From a virus, in IMG/VR virus record IMGVR_UViG_3300020172_000783, positions 1 through 24,146 of that record: a DNA stretch of 24,146 nt. The stretch is one strand, 5' to 3'. The position numbers and the translations under genes are program-made. The notes beneath the pieces were generated by a model. The model was not told the origin of the DNA and searched no databases. It saw only the letters and a list, made by a program, of their open reading frames with translations. Positions 1 to 9,200 of this stretch are shown piece after piece. Numbering within the stretch: the first letter of the stretch is position 1; every line of letters begins with the position of its first letter.

Positions 1-1
1 G

Positions 2-1174
2 TTTGGGAAAAATAGAGATATCCCATCAACTACAGAACAAGTGTATCTTCCGGCTTCGGAAGTAAACTTAGAAAATTTAACTAAAGACAAAGATCCAAAT
101 TATCTAAATTTAAACAGGCAAGTATTAACTCATCAAGCTAATATTGTTGTTCAACAAGGGCTTGAAACAGACCCAGTGCGCGGCACTGTCACTAGCAGCA
201 GTCAACGAGAAACTCCTAGTCAAGTGGTTGGATTAAGTTCTCCGGGTAGAACAAGTCCGGATACAACAGACTTTCCAAGAGCATATTTAGATGCATTAAT
301 TAAACAAGGTAAAGATGGATTAACACTTAATCAATTGCAAGGATTTCCGTTCCGCAAAGGTGGCCATAGTTTTGTCATGGATGACGGTGATATCTACGGT
401 GATAGTCAATTGGTAAGATTACGCAGCGCCGGCGGACATCAAATTTTAATGAATGACACTGCCAATGTAATATATATTTCTAATAGCCTTGGTACAAACT
501 GGGTCGAACTAACGCCTGATGGCAGCATCAATATCTACAGTGGCAACAGCGTGAACATCAGATCAGAAATGGATTTAAATTTTCATGCTGACGGAAATGT
601 TAATATGCATGCCGGAGACACAATAAGGATGTATGCCGGATCAACTATACATTCGCAGACCAAAACTCAATTGACCAAAGCCGACGATTTGTATAATATC
701 AATGCCGGTGTTGTTGCAATAAAAAGCGGCGGAAATATGGATTTGCAATCATTGAATGGCAGTTGGCAAACTGCAGGATTGACTAATTTTAATTTTGAAC
801 GCCTGCATGTTCGTACAACTAAAGAAACTGTAATTAATTCCAATACCAATACTAGCACAGGAACAGTAAGCGGGTGGAATACCAATACTGGAGAACTATG
901 GGTAAAAGGTAGTAAAGTTTATCTGAATACTGCAGGAAAAGTTCCTATTACACCAGATAGTCCCACACCACCAGCAATTAATCCCGACTTGTTATTGTAC
1001 AAGCAACAAGGTGTAAACTTTGACGATACCACTAAGCGTTGGAGAAAAGAAGCTGGCAAATTTGAAAGTGTAGCACCATTTGCTCCTACACATGAACCGT
1101 GGTCTAGAACATCCGGTGCACAAAAACAAGCCGACGGTACGGTGGTGCCTCCAAAGACACAGGATAATAGGTAA
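2..1174 (+). CDS. 5: gp5-like baseplate central spike protein, 5'-partial
   Basis: The reading frame is open to the left edge of the window, so this is the C-terminal part of a longer gene; the GTG at 41 is probably only an internal Val codon. Counting from nt 41, residues 107-140 hold the block GGHSFVMDDGD, then LVRLRSAGGHQILMNDT. Residues 140-235 follow as short alternating strands (NIYSGNSVNIRSEMDLNF, NVNMHAGDTIRMYAG). This is the pattern of the triple-stranded beta-helix of T4 gp5 and VgrG spikes, which forms the membrane-piercing needle under the tail tube. In T4 gp5 a lysozyme domain precedes the helix. None is visible here, but the N-terminal part lies outside the window. The tail after about residue 300 is Pro-rich and probably disordered. 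The gene is followed after 7 bases by a possible muralytic gene and then by gp25 and gp6, which supports a baseplate hub role. Confidence 0.85.
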   Translation, partial: FGKNRDIPSTTEQVYLPASEVNLENLTKDKDPNYLNLNRQVLTHQANIVVQQGLETDPVRGTVTSSSQRETPSQVVGLSSPGRTSPDTTDFPRAYLDALIKQGKDGLTLNQLQGFPFRKGGHSFVMDDGDIYGDSQLVRLRSAGGHQILMNDTANVIYISNSLGTNWVELTPDGSINIYSGNSVNIRSEMDLNFHADGNVNMHAGDTIRMYAGSTIHSQTKTQLTKADDLYNINAGVVAIKSGGNMDLQSLNGSWQTAGLTNFNFERLHVRTTKETVINSNTNTSTGTVSGWNTNTGELWVKGSKVYLNTAGKVPITPDSPTPPAINPDLLLYKQQGVNFDDTTKRWRKEAGKFESVAPFAPTHEPWSRTSGAQKQADGTVVPPKTQDNR

Positions 1175-1181
1175 AATAACT

Positions 1182-2381
1182 ATGCCCATAAACGTAACAG
1201 AAATTGCCAACAAAGCATCATCAGCAATATCCTCAGCGACCGCAAATATAAAGGCCAACATTAGTGCCATAACGGCCAATATAAGTTCAGCGACGGCAAA
1301 CTTAAAATCGTCCTTGTCAGCAAACACTACTTCGTCTAATTCTAATCTTGGACCAAGTAAAGCTCAAAAAGAAACCTTTACACAAGGAGCATCAAGGGAT
1401 ATATTGACAATCGAGAAAGCGCCGTCTGCATTACCTTTGCCTAAAATTAAAGCATCTATACCAACGCTACTGCAGAGTGATGTAAAAGCATTGATGCTAC
1501 AAATTGCCTACATGGAATCCAATATAGATGAAACATATCTTTCCCCACCCAGGAGTGGCAGATATGCAGTACATGATACAACCTTAGTTAATTATGGCTA
1601 CAAATCTAATGTTGGTGCGTATCTTGGGAAAGACGGGATTACCACAGAAGTAGAATTTATCTACGATACTGTTGTTCAAGACCGAATAATGGAACGTTTT
1701 CTATTAGATCAATATAAAGCCCTAGTAAAAATAGGAGCAATTAAAGACAACGATACCAAGGAAGTGATAGGCGGAATGCTTGCTGTTGCTTACCAGTTTC
1801 AAGATGCTGCCCCGGGTGTTGGCACACTTTCTTCGTTAACTGGGTTAGCTACTGGAGCAGATACAGCATCATTGGTCAGTACAGCAACATCATTGGGCTC
1901 GTCATTGAGCTCAAGTCTAGCTACAAACAGTGGAGTCAGTGCATCGGCAATCGCCGCACTTAGTACCCCCTTTGATTCAGTGATGCAAAAACTATTAAGT
2001 GCAAACCCAGTTAGTTCAACAGCAGATCTCAAAAGCGGTGTTGGTTCATTAAAAGCAACAGCTCAAAATTTAAAAGATACTGCCACCTCCGCAGCAGAAT
2101 CAACAAAAGCCTCCTTGGAATCCAGTGCGCCCGGACTTCAATCGCAGCTTAAAAAAGCAGCAGCAAAGATAGACGTTGAAAAATTAAAATCTACAGCCAG
2201 CGAGTTCGCTAGCTCGTTACCGGCAAACAAAGCAAAGGAATGGCGTCAATCAGGGGTAGGAAAAGACAGTTTGGGCAGGGAAGGGACGTTATTCTATAAT
2301 GCTGGGAGATATGCCATTGTGACCCTTGGGGCCGATGTTGTAATACAAACACAATCTAATGTAACTGCAATTGAGTTTTAA
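1182..2381 (+). CDS. Baseplate-associated protein with a possible split muramidase/transglycosylase-like domain
   Basis: The 399-residue product starts at ATG 1182, eight bases after the gp5 stop, with AATAGGTAA just upstream. The frame stays open further 5' inside gp5, but that part is out of register with known protein. Residues 1-60 are Ala/Ser/Asn-rich and probably helical. Residues 94-211 look globular: MLQIAYMESNID with Glu112 as a possible catalytic acid, GRYAVHDTTLVNYGY at 126-140, and GMLAVAYQFQDAAPG at 198-212. Residues about 213-350 are Ser/Ala/Thr/Lys-rich low complexity. Residues 352-385 (EWRQSGVGKDSLGREGT, FYNAGRYAIV) return to a globular pattern. From memory, many phage cell-wall-degrading domains run ES..., GrYQf..., GY, then a GMLAaAH-type helix and a DxxG..YfnaGRYA ending. 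Here the last two parts would be separated by about 135 residues. T4 carries its lysozyme inside gp5; here it may be a separate protein. The enzymatic call is inference; a purely structural role is possible. Confidence 0.5.
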   Translation: MPINVTEIANKASSAISSATANIKANISAITANISSATANLKSSLSANTTSSNSNLGPSKAQKETFTQGASRDILTIEKAPSALPLPKIKASIPTLLQSDVKALMLQIAYMESNIDETYLSPPRSGRYAVHDTTLVNYGYKSNVGAYLGKDGITTEVEFIYDTVVQDRIMERFLLDQYKALVKIGAIKDNDTKEVIGGMLAVAYQFQDAAPGVGTLSSLTGLATGADTASLVSTATSLGSSLSSSLATNSGVSASAIAALSTPFDSVMQKLLSANPVSSTADLKSGVGSLKATAQNLKDTATSAAESTKASLESSAPGLQSQLKKAAAKIDVEKLKSTASEFASSLPANKAKEWRQSGVGKDSLGREGTLFYNAGRYAIVTLGADVVIQTQSNVTAIEF

Positions 2382-2386
2382 AAAGG
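2381..2386 (+). promoter_or_regulatory. Ribosome binding site of the gp25 gene
   Basis: AAAAGGG directly after the preceding stop codon lies about 12 bases before ATG 2399. It supports that start and translation coupled to the upstream gene. Confidence 0.55.
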
Positions 2387-2398
2387 GTAAATATTAAC

Positions 2399-2776
2399 AT
2401 GGCCACACGATATAAAGGTTTTAGCACCATAGACCAAACAAAAAAGTTTCGATTAACTGACATAGATTTAGTTAAACGGGACCTATTAAATCATTTTTCT
2501 ATTAGGAAAGGTGAAAAACTAATGAACCCAAATTTTGGAAGTATAATTTGGAACATGTTGTTTGAACCCTTAACCGCTGATGTAAAATCTACCATAGTAG
2601 AAGATGTTAGACGTATAGTAACCTACGATCCAAGACTACAAGTTGAACAAGTGTTAATAAATGAATTAGAACAAGGGATTCAGATTCAAATTGATTTGGT
2701 ATTCTTGCCCGGAAACTTTGCCAGCAGCCTACGTCTAGACTTCAATAGTTCAACAAACTCTCTCACAGCATCATAA
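2399..2776 (+). CDS. 25: gp25-like baseplate wedge protein
   Basis: The 125-residue product has the size of T4 gp25 and of the GPW_gp25 family, whose members share a fold with the lysozyme-like sheath-contacting TssE protein of type VI secretion. The family signature is plain: DLVKRDLLNHFSIRKGE at 23-39, then MNPNFGSIIWNMLFEP at 42-57, followed by a helix VEDVRRIVTYDPRLQ (67-81) and paired strands (QVEQVLINEL, IQIQIDLVFLPGN). gp25 sits in the inner baseplate wedge with gp6 and gp53 and joins the baseplate to the first sheath ring. The gene ends with tandem stops (TAATAG). It is followed by a short gap holding a late-promoter-like box, then gp6, its structural partner. The start is supported by AAAAGGG about 12 bases upstream. 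Confidence 0.95.
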   Translation: MATRYKGFSTIDQTKKFRLTDIDLVKRDLLNHFSIRKGEKLMNPNFGSIIWNMLFEPLTADVKSTIVEDVRRIVTYDPRLQVEQVLINELEQGIQIQIDLVFLPGNFASSLRLDFNSSTNSLTAS

Positions 2777-2796
2777 TAGTACCGGTTATTTCTTGC

Positions 2797-2804
2797 CATA
2801 AATA
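2797..2804 (+). promoter_or_regulatory. Late-promoter-like box CATAAATA upstream of gp6
   Basis: CATAAATA differs at one base from the T4 late promoter box TATAAATA, which is read by a phage sigma factor without a -35 element. It lies in the 47-base gap between gp25 and gp6, with its end 20 bases before ATG 2824. The same eight bases occur in the other intergenic gap, 24 bases before ATG 23310. Transcription would start near 2810, leaving a very short leader that still includes AACAGG. Confidence 0.6.
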
Positions 2805-2823
2805 CTAAACAACAGGTATTATT

Positions 2824-5800
2824 ATGGCAATTACTACACGACAAACCAGTTTATTAGTTCAGCAAGATTGGACTAAAATCTATCAAACCTTCAGAGAAGC
2901 TGATTTCCAGAGCTTTGACTTTGAGACTCTTCGCAAGAGTATGATTGAATACTTACGCACGTATTATCCTGAGGATTTCAATGACTTTACAGAAAGCTCG
3001 GAATACATTGCACTGATAGATTTAATAGCTTTCTTGGGGCAAAGTCTAGCATTTAGAGCAGATTTGAATGCCAGAGAAAACTTCCTTGACACAGCTGAAC
3101 GCAGGGATTCGATATTAAAACTAGCCAAACTGATTAACTATAATCCTAAACGTAGCATTCCGTCCTCGGGGTTTTTAAAGATTAACAGTATATCAACAAC
3201 AGAATCAGTTTATGACAGTATTGGTACAAATCTTAGCAATTTAAACATTGTGTGGAACGATACTACCAATGAAAACTGGTTAGAACAATTTACCTCAATA
3301 TTAAATGCAGCTCTAGTAAGCACACAGGCCATCGGAAAACCCGGAGCAAGCCAAACGTTAAGTAGTGTTAAAACCGACGAATATGCCATTGACATTATCT
3401 CGGCTGTGACTGCAACTTATCCTTTTAGTGCATCAATTGCTGGCGTTACCTATCCATTTGAGATAGTGAGTGCAACGTCGGCTGGGTTAACTTACATTGA
3501 TGAAAAAGATCCACGTCCTACCGGAATGTTTAACATTTTGTATCGAAATGATAATCAAGGCAATGGGTCAAATAACACCGGGTACTTTGTTTATTTTAAA
3601 CAAGGGGAATTAAGAAGCCTGGATTTTTCAATTAGTGATAGTTTACCTAATAGAATTATAAACATCAATTTTGATAACATTAATAATTCTGATGTTTGGT
3701 TGTATTCATTGAACGCAACCGGAACACCTGATACTCTATGGACCAAGGTTCCTGCAGTTAACGGTATTAATGTCATTTATAATAACACCAATGAAAGAAA
3801 TCTGTATAGCGTTTCTAGTAGAGCAAATGATCAAGTTGATTTAGTATTTGGCGACGGTGCATTTACTAATATTCCTGTTGGGAATTTTAGACTATATTAT
3901 CGAGTATCAAATAACTTAACCTACAAGATTACTCCTGATGAAATGACTAATGTTGCTTTTGTTACGACCTACCGTGGGAGAACTGGAAGGTCTGAAACAT
4001 TAACTATACGAGCAAGTCTTAGATACACCGTAACAAATGCCAGCTCTCGCGAAACACTTAATGATATAAGAACAAAAGCACCACAGCAATATTATACACA
4101 AAATCGTATGATCACAGGTGAGGATTATAATGTTCTCCCTTATACTACGTTTAATAATATTCTAAAAGTAAAAGCAGTAAATAGAACCAGCTCTGGTGTA
4201 AGCCGTTATCTAGACGTAATTGATTCTACTGGCAAATATTCAAGTACAAATATTTTTGCACAAGACGGCATTATATATCAAGAAGACTTTTTAATAACAG
4301 ATAGTTTTCAATTTTCTAGTAGCAGCGAAGCAAATTATTATATACAGAATCTTGCACGACCGTTAATTGCAGAAATAACTACAAGACATCTATACTATAA
4401 AACAGCAAATAGGTTCACTCTCGTTAGTGGGTCAAGTTTGACCCCATCACAGTTACAGTCCGGGCATGCATATGTGATTAATACCTTAGGAAATACCGAC
4501 TGGGTAGCACTAGGGGCAAGTAGTGCTACTGTGGGCACACGCTTCTTTGCAGATAGCACAGGAACAGGCACAGGCGGCGCTTATGCTACAGCATACTGGA
4601 CACAAGTTTCTTCGAGCCTTGGTCGCAGCACCGGAACATTTACATCACCATCGTATACCTATTTGGTAGAAGGATCCTTGGTTAAATTCTCAGCGCCAAC
4701 CGGCCAGTACTTTGATGCACAAAATCAACTTCAGACTGGAACACCCGGTACCGAGTATCAACGAACTTCTATCTGGGCCAGTGTTATATCGTACACTACT
4801 CCAGGATCAGGAAACGCTGTACTAAGCGTAGTGGTTCCTTCAGGGTGTTTCATTGATGAAGTTATTCCAGTGTTTGCTACAGATTGGTCAACCTCTCTTA
4901 TCAATTTAATATTGAATTATGTATTAAGTTATAAATCATTTGGCCTACGGTACGATGTATCTACCATGACATGGACAATAGTCGACGAACAAAACTTAGG
5001 TTCTGGTTCTAACGCATTTAGCCTGACCAATGCAGGAAATACTAGTGGCACTGGTTTAGACAATAGCTGGTTTTTAAAATTAACTTTTGCAAATCAACAA
5101 TACACAATTGAAAGTAGAGGATTAAACTATCTATTCCAAAGTACACGAGAAACTCGTTTTTATTATGATCCTAATGTTAAGGTCTACGACAGTAAAACAG
5201 CAACATCAAAAGTTGATTCTGTAAAAGTATTACGCACAAACACATTACCTGACAGTTCCGATAGTTTATTCTATTCTCAAACATATAGACCATGGAATCG
5301 TGTAGTTGAAGTCGACGGATACGAGGATAATAGAAAAATTTTAATCACTTTCCCCGACGATAACTTGGATGAAGTTCCTGATAATCCAGATTTGTTTATG
5401 GACCTGGTTGATCCTGATGTCAACAGTAATACAAAATATGTGTTTTTTAACCAGTCAATTGATCAATTTAATTTTTTAAGATATGATCCAATTGAAGTTG
5501 GTGTTATTGTCACTGAGTACACAACCGAAGCTGAAATCAATTTAAAAATTCAATTGTATTCTTCAGGCACAATTTTTTATGCATCCGATGAAGGTGTATT
5601 TTATCAATCAAACGAATCTACCTTGACCGAGGTAACAAATTATGTAGCCAGGGTAGGGCGTCAAGATCTTATGTTCCAATACACGCACAATGCACCGAAC
5701 AATAGACGAATTGACCCAAGTCCAAATAATCTAATAGATTTTTATATTTTAACTCGAACTTATAGCGATCAATATTTTGCGTATATTACTGACACTAGTA

Positions 5801-6282
5801 ACAAAGTGCAAGAACCTGATTTGCCAACTAACGAAGATCTTAAAACAGAATTTGGCTCAATTGAAAATTTAAAAACAATCAGTGATAGTATTGTCTATAA
5901 CTCAGTCATATTCAAACCCTTATTTGGCAATAAAGCTGATCCAGCACTTCGCGCCACCTTTAAGGTTGTAAAAAATCCTAACATCAACATTAGTGATAAT
6001 GATGTAAAGAGTCAAGTCATTGCTGCTATAAACACTTATTTTGACATTAACAACTGGGATTTTGGAGAAACATTTTATTTCAGTGAGCTGAGCGCATACT
6101 TACATTCATCTTTGAGTCCTAATGTAAGTAGTATTGTTATAGTACCCTCATCTGGGACTGAAGCATTTGGAACATTGTATCAAATTAATGCAGAACCAAA
6201 CGAGATTGTTGTAAGTGCTGCGACTGTAGATAATGTACAGATTATAAGCGCAATTACAGCCGGACAACTTAATATAGTATAG
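2824..6282 (+). CDS. 6: gp6-like baseplate wedge protein, enlarged
   Basis: The 1152-residue product resembles T4 gp6 (baseplate J-like wedge protein) at both ends but is much longer than T4's 660 residues. Residues 1-120 carry the typical start (WTKIYQTFREADFQSFDF, YIALIDLIAFLGQSLAFRAD, NARENFLDTAERRDSILKLA, INYNP). Around 425-445 is the conserved NRMITGEDYNVLPYTTF. The last 200 residues (VIFKPLFGNKADPALRATFK, INTYFDINNWDFGETFYFSE) match the dimerising C-terminal part of gp6 and its J-like relatives. The extra length lies mainly in the middle. It includes residues 547-587 (YVINTLGNTDWVALGAS, TGTGTGGAY), a small beta module that I associate with phage tail-fibre proteins, not with wedges. gp6 forms the ring that holds baseplate wedges together and rearranges on contraction. 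The start has AACAGG 8 bases upstream and follows a late-promoter-like box. Confidence 0.93.
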   Translation: MAITTRQTSLLVQQDWTKIYQTFREADFQSFDFETLRKSMIEYLRTYYPEDFNDFTESSEYIALIDLIAFLGQSLAFRADLNARENFLDTAERRDSILKLAKLINYNPKRSIPSSGFLKINSISTTESVYDSIGTNLSNLNIVWNDTTNENWLEQFTSILNAALVSTQAIGKPGASQTLSSVKTDEYAIDIISAVTATYPFSASIAGVTYPFEIVSATSAGLTYIDEKDPRPTGMFNILYRNDNQGNGSNNTGYFVYFKQGELRSLDFSISDSLPNRIININFDNINNSDVWLYSLNATGTPDTLWTKVPAVNGINVIYNNTNERNLYSVSSRANDQVDLVFGDGAFTNIPVGNFRLYYRVSNNLTYKITPDEMTNVAFVTTYRGRTGRSETLTIRASLRYTVTNASSRETLNDIRTKAPQQYYTQNRMITGEDYNVLPYTTFNNILKVKAVNRTSSGVSRYLDVIDSTGKYSSTNIFAQDGIIYQEDFLITDSFQFSSSSEANYYIQNLARPLIAEITTRHLYYKTANRFTLVSGSSLTPSQLQSGHAYVINTLGNTDWVALGASSATVGTRFFADSTGTGTGGAYATAYWTQVSSSLGRSTGTFTSPSYTYLVEGSLVKFSAPTGQYFDAQNQLQTGTPGTEYQRTSIWASVISYTTPGSGNAVLSVVVPSGCFIDEVIPVFATDWSTSLINLILNYVLSYKSFGLRYDVSTMTWTIVDEQNLGSGSNAFSLTNAGNTSGTGLDNSWFLKLTFANQQYTIESRGLNYLFQSTRETRFYYDPNVKVYDSKTATSKVDSVKVLRTNTLPDSSDSLFYSQTYRPWNRVVEVDGYEDNRKILITFPDDNLDEVPDNPDLFMDLVDPDVNSNTKYVFFNQSIDQFNFLRYDPIEVGVIVTEYTTEAEINLKIQLYSSGTIFYASDEGVFYQSNESTLTEVTNYVARVGRQDLMFQYTHNAPNNRRIDPSPNNLIDFYILTRTYSDQYFAYITDTSNKVQEPDLPTNEDLKTEFGSIENLKTISDSIVYNSVIFKPLFGNKADPALRATFKVVKNPNINISDNDVKSQVIAAINTYFDINNWDFGETFYFSELSAYLHSSLSPNVSSIVIVPSSGTEAFGTLYQINAEPNEIVVSAATVDNVQIISAITAGQLNIV
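4462..4584 (+). other. Tail-fibre-type beta module inserted in gp6
   Basis: Residues about 547-587 of the gp6 protein read HAYVINTLGNTDWVALG, then SATVGTRFFAD and TGTGTGGAY. The pattern (Y.I.tlG.TdW.alGA...vGt.F.a...GtGtG.A) is a small module I recall repeatedly from phage fibre and adhesin proteins. It lies in a region missing from T4 gp6, between the conserved central and C-terminal parts, so it likely decorates the wedge surface. Confidence 0.5.
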
Positions 6283-6288
6283 GAAAGA
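6281..6288 (+). promoter_or_regulatory. Ribosome binding site of the giant gene
   Basis: AGGAAAGA overlaps the gp6 stop codon and ends six bases before ATG 6295. It is a strong Shine-Dalgarno match and fixes the start of the giant gene. There is no promoter-like box in the 12-base gap, so the gene is probably read from the gp6 transcript. Confidence 0.7.
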
Positions 6289-6294
6289 TAATTA

Positions 6295-9200
6295 ATGGCC
6301 GCAATTAAGACTGTTCAGTTTTTACCTGACATTTTTCGTACTGACACTAACAGAAAATTTTTAAATGCTACTCTTGACCAGTTAGTCAGTGAACCTAATT
6401 TTAAAAAAATTAACGGATATATTGGTAGAAAGCTAAGTCCTTCCTATAAGAATACTGATAGCTTTATTGAAGAAGGCAGTGCTGATAGACAGAACTATCA
6501 ACTTGAGCCATCGGTTATTATTAAAGACCCAGTTACCGATTCAATTGATTTTATCACAACTTATGCTGACATACTCAACAAGGTAAAGTATTATGGTGGG
6601 TTGCCTAACAATCATTCAAGATTATTTGACAATGAATATTACACATACGATCCTAAAATTGACTTAGATAAATTTGTTAACTTTAGTCAGTATTACTGGC
6701 TAGAAAACGGTCCGCCCTTGGTAACAGTAACCGCTTCGGGTGTGCCACTCAATGCTACCTTTACTGTCACATATAACAGCACTAATCGTTCGTATTCATT
6801 CAATGACGGCACAGAAAGACCAAATCCAGTCATTACGTTGGCAAGAGGCGGAACATACGAATTCACTATCAACGAGCCCGGAAATAATTTTTATATTCAA
6901 TCTACACCCGGAGCCTCGGGCTATGACCCTAACTTACCAAATGTGAACACTAGACAGGTATTGGGTGTATCAAACAACGGTACCGATGTTGGCACAGTAA
7001 GATTTGTTGTACCGTCTAGTACTGCACAAATTAAGTGGACATCAATGATTATTGGTGGTCATGCAGACTATGCAACCAATTTAAGTTATCTTGATGTTCA
7101 AGGCGCCAATCCCGACGATTTAAACAATCTATTAGGAGGACTTGATGGTATTACAACATCTTTGCATAATAAAAAATTAATTTTTGTTAACAATAGCCTG
7201 ATAGATGATGTATATTGGACAGATGTGGATACAGTTGCGTTTGATAAACGTAACGACATATTTCAAATTGATATCCAAGCCGATGAACTGGGAGTAGATA
7301 GAATATTATTGACATCAGTAGCATCTATCATTGATAATCAAAAAGTCTTGGTGAAATCTGGCGAGGTCAATACTAATAAAGAGTTCTACAGTAGACTAGG
7401 GCAGCTATACGAAATACCGCTAATTACAGCGCCACTAGATCAATTATTTTATCAAAATTCAAATAACGGTGATTCTGTTGGTCAAATTAGAATTGTTGAC
7501 CCGGCAGCAACCGTTCTTGATGTTGATGCTGATATTATAGGACAAAAAACTTATTTTAGTCCAACTGGGATTATTTTTACTAATGGATTAAAAATTCAAT
7601 TTGATACTAGCGCACTTGCTCCGTATACCAACAACACTTATTATGTCGAAGGAGTGGGCAATTCTATTAGACTAGTCCCCGAAGATGAGCTAACTGTTCC
7701 TGAACTTGACTATGACGTAAGTAATCAAGATTACTTCACAATAAAACGTTCAAGTCTTGATCGCAATGCGTGGAGTCGTAGCAATCGCTGGTTCCATTTA
7801 GATGTGATACAATCAGCATCGGATTATCTAGGGAGCACCGCTACATTTGATCAGACAAAAAGAGCCAGTAGACCAATTATTGAATTTGATGAAGATTTAC
7901 AATTATTTAATTCCGGCACTGAAGCTAAAAAAACAATTGATCATGCTGATACCTTAATTAAACGAGCATACGCTGAAGTACAAGGTGTTACAGTTTATGT
8001 TACAGGATTAGAAGGAACAATAGCTAACGATATTCCGGTATCAGTTGTTGGAAAGATTAACAACGGCGATATCCTTGTATCAAGTACAGTACCAGGGTAT
8101 GCAACCGCAGCCAATGAAGAAAACAAAGAAAGTCGATTGGTACCTAGAGATACCAATGGTAATTACATTTTAACTGTAATTGGCCGAGGCATTGATAATA
8201 AAGAGGCAACTGAAGGCACCTTAGCTACTGTAACACCACCTGTGGGTACCATTGGTATCCCTGTTGGGGATACTACTGACATTAATTATTACTATTCTAA
8301 CATAGATGCGATTTGTTCAAAAACAGTTAATCTAACTGCCGGGTCGGCTGCTAATCTTACTGAAGGAATGACCGTTGATCAAATATCTGGTACAGGTGTT
8401 CTTGGCGAAGGTATAACAATTCAAAGTGTTAATAATTCAACACAAATTACGTTATCAGACTTTCCAACTTCAACTGGCACTATTTCATTTTCTTGTGCAT
8501 TAAATGATTCAACTGACGAGTATGCTACGTTCACTTCAGGGGAATCATTTACTATAGCAACAAATTCTCGAATAATTTTTACTGCAGACGACAACGACAA
8601 TGTACGAAATAAAATTTATGATTTTACTATAGAATTAGTCACTGACGCACTAGGTACCTCGGTTTATAAAGCATATATTGTCGAAGCAGAAGATTCCTTA
8701 ATAGAAAAAGGACATACAGTAATCGTCAAGGATGGTCCGCAAGGAAAAAAACAGTGGCACTATACTGGAAGCAGCTGGAAGTTGTCTCAACTCAAAACAT
8801 CAGTTAATCAGCATCCATTGTTTGATATTGTTGACAGCAACGGTATAAGCTTTGGTGATACTTCGGTTTATAATGGAACTTCTTTTGTTGGGTCAAAGAT
8901 TTTTTCTTATAAATTAGGAACAGGAAGCAATGATACAGTATTAGGAATTCCGTTAAGTTATAAGAATTTTGTATCTCAAGGCGATATTCAATTTGACAAT
9001 AATTTTGATTATGAAACATTTTCATATCTTGTAACAACAGGAGGAACAGCAGCAGCCAATGTTAATTCGGGCTATCTACAAAAAAATCTATCCCGCACAA
9101 CTTGCCAGCGGCAAAATTCTTGGGTTATAAATCAAGATTTTAGCAAGCAATATCAAATTTACAATTTTGTATACGATGGAGAAATTAACTTATTTCCAAT

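Noticed and set aside
41-43. GTG at 41 as the true start of the first gene
   Set aside because: The frame is open to the window edge with sensible protein sequence before it, there is no ribosome binding site, and gp5-type proteins have an additional N-terminal part.
1080-1181. Upstream extension of the muramidase-like gene to an ATG at 1080
   Set aside because: The extension overlaps the end of the gp5 gene in another frame, has basic, unlikely sequence, and lacks the ribosome binding site that ATG 1182 has.
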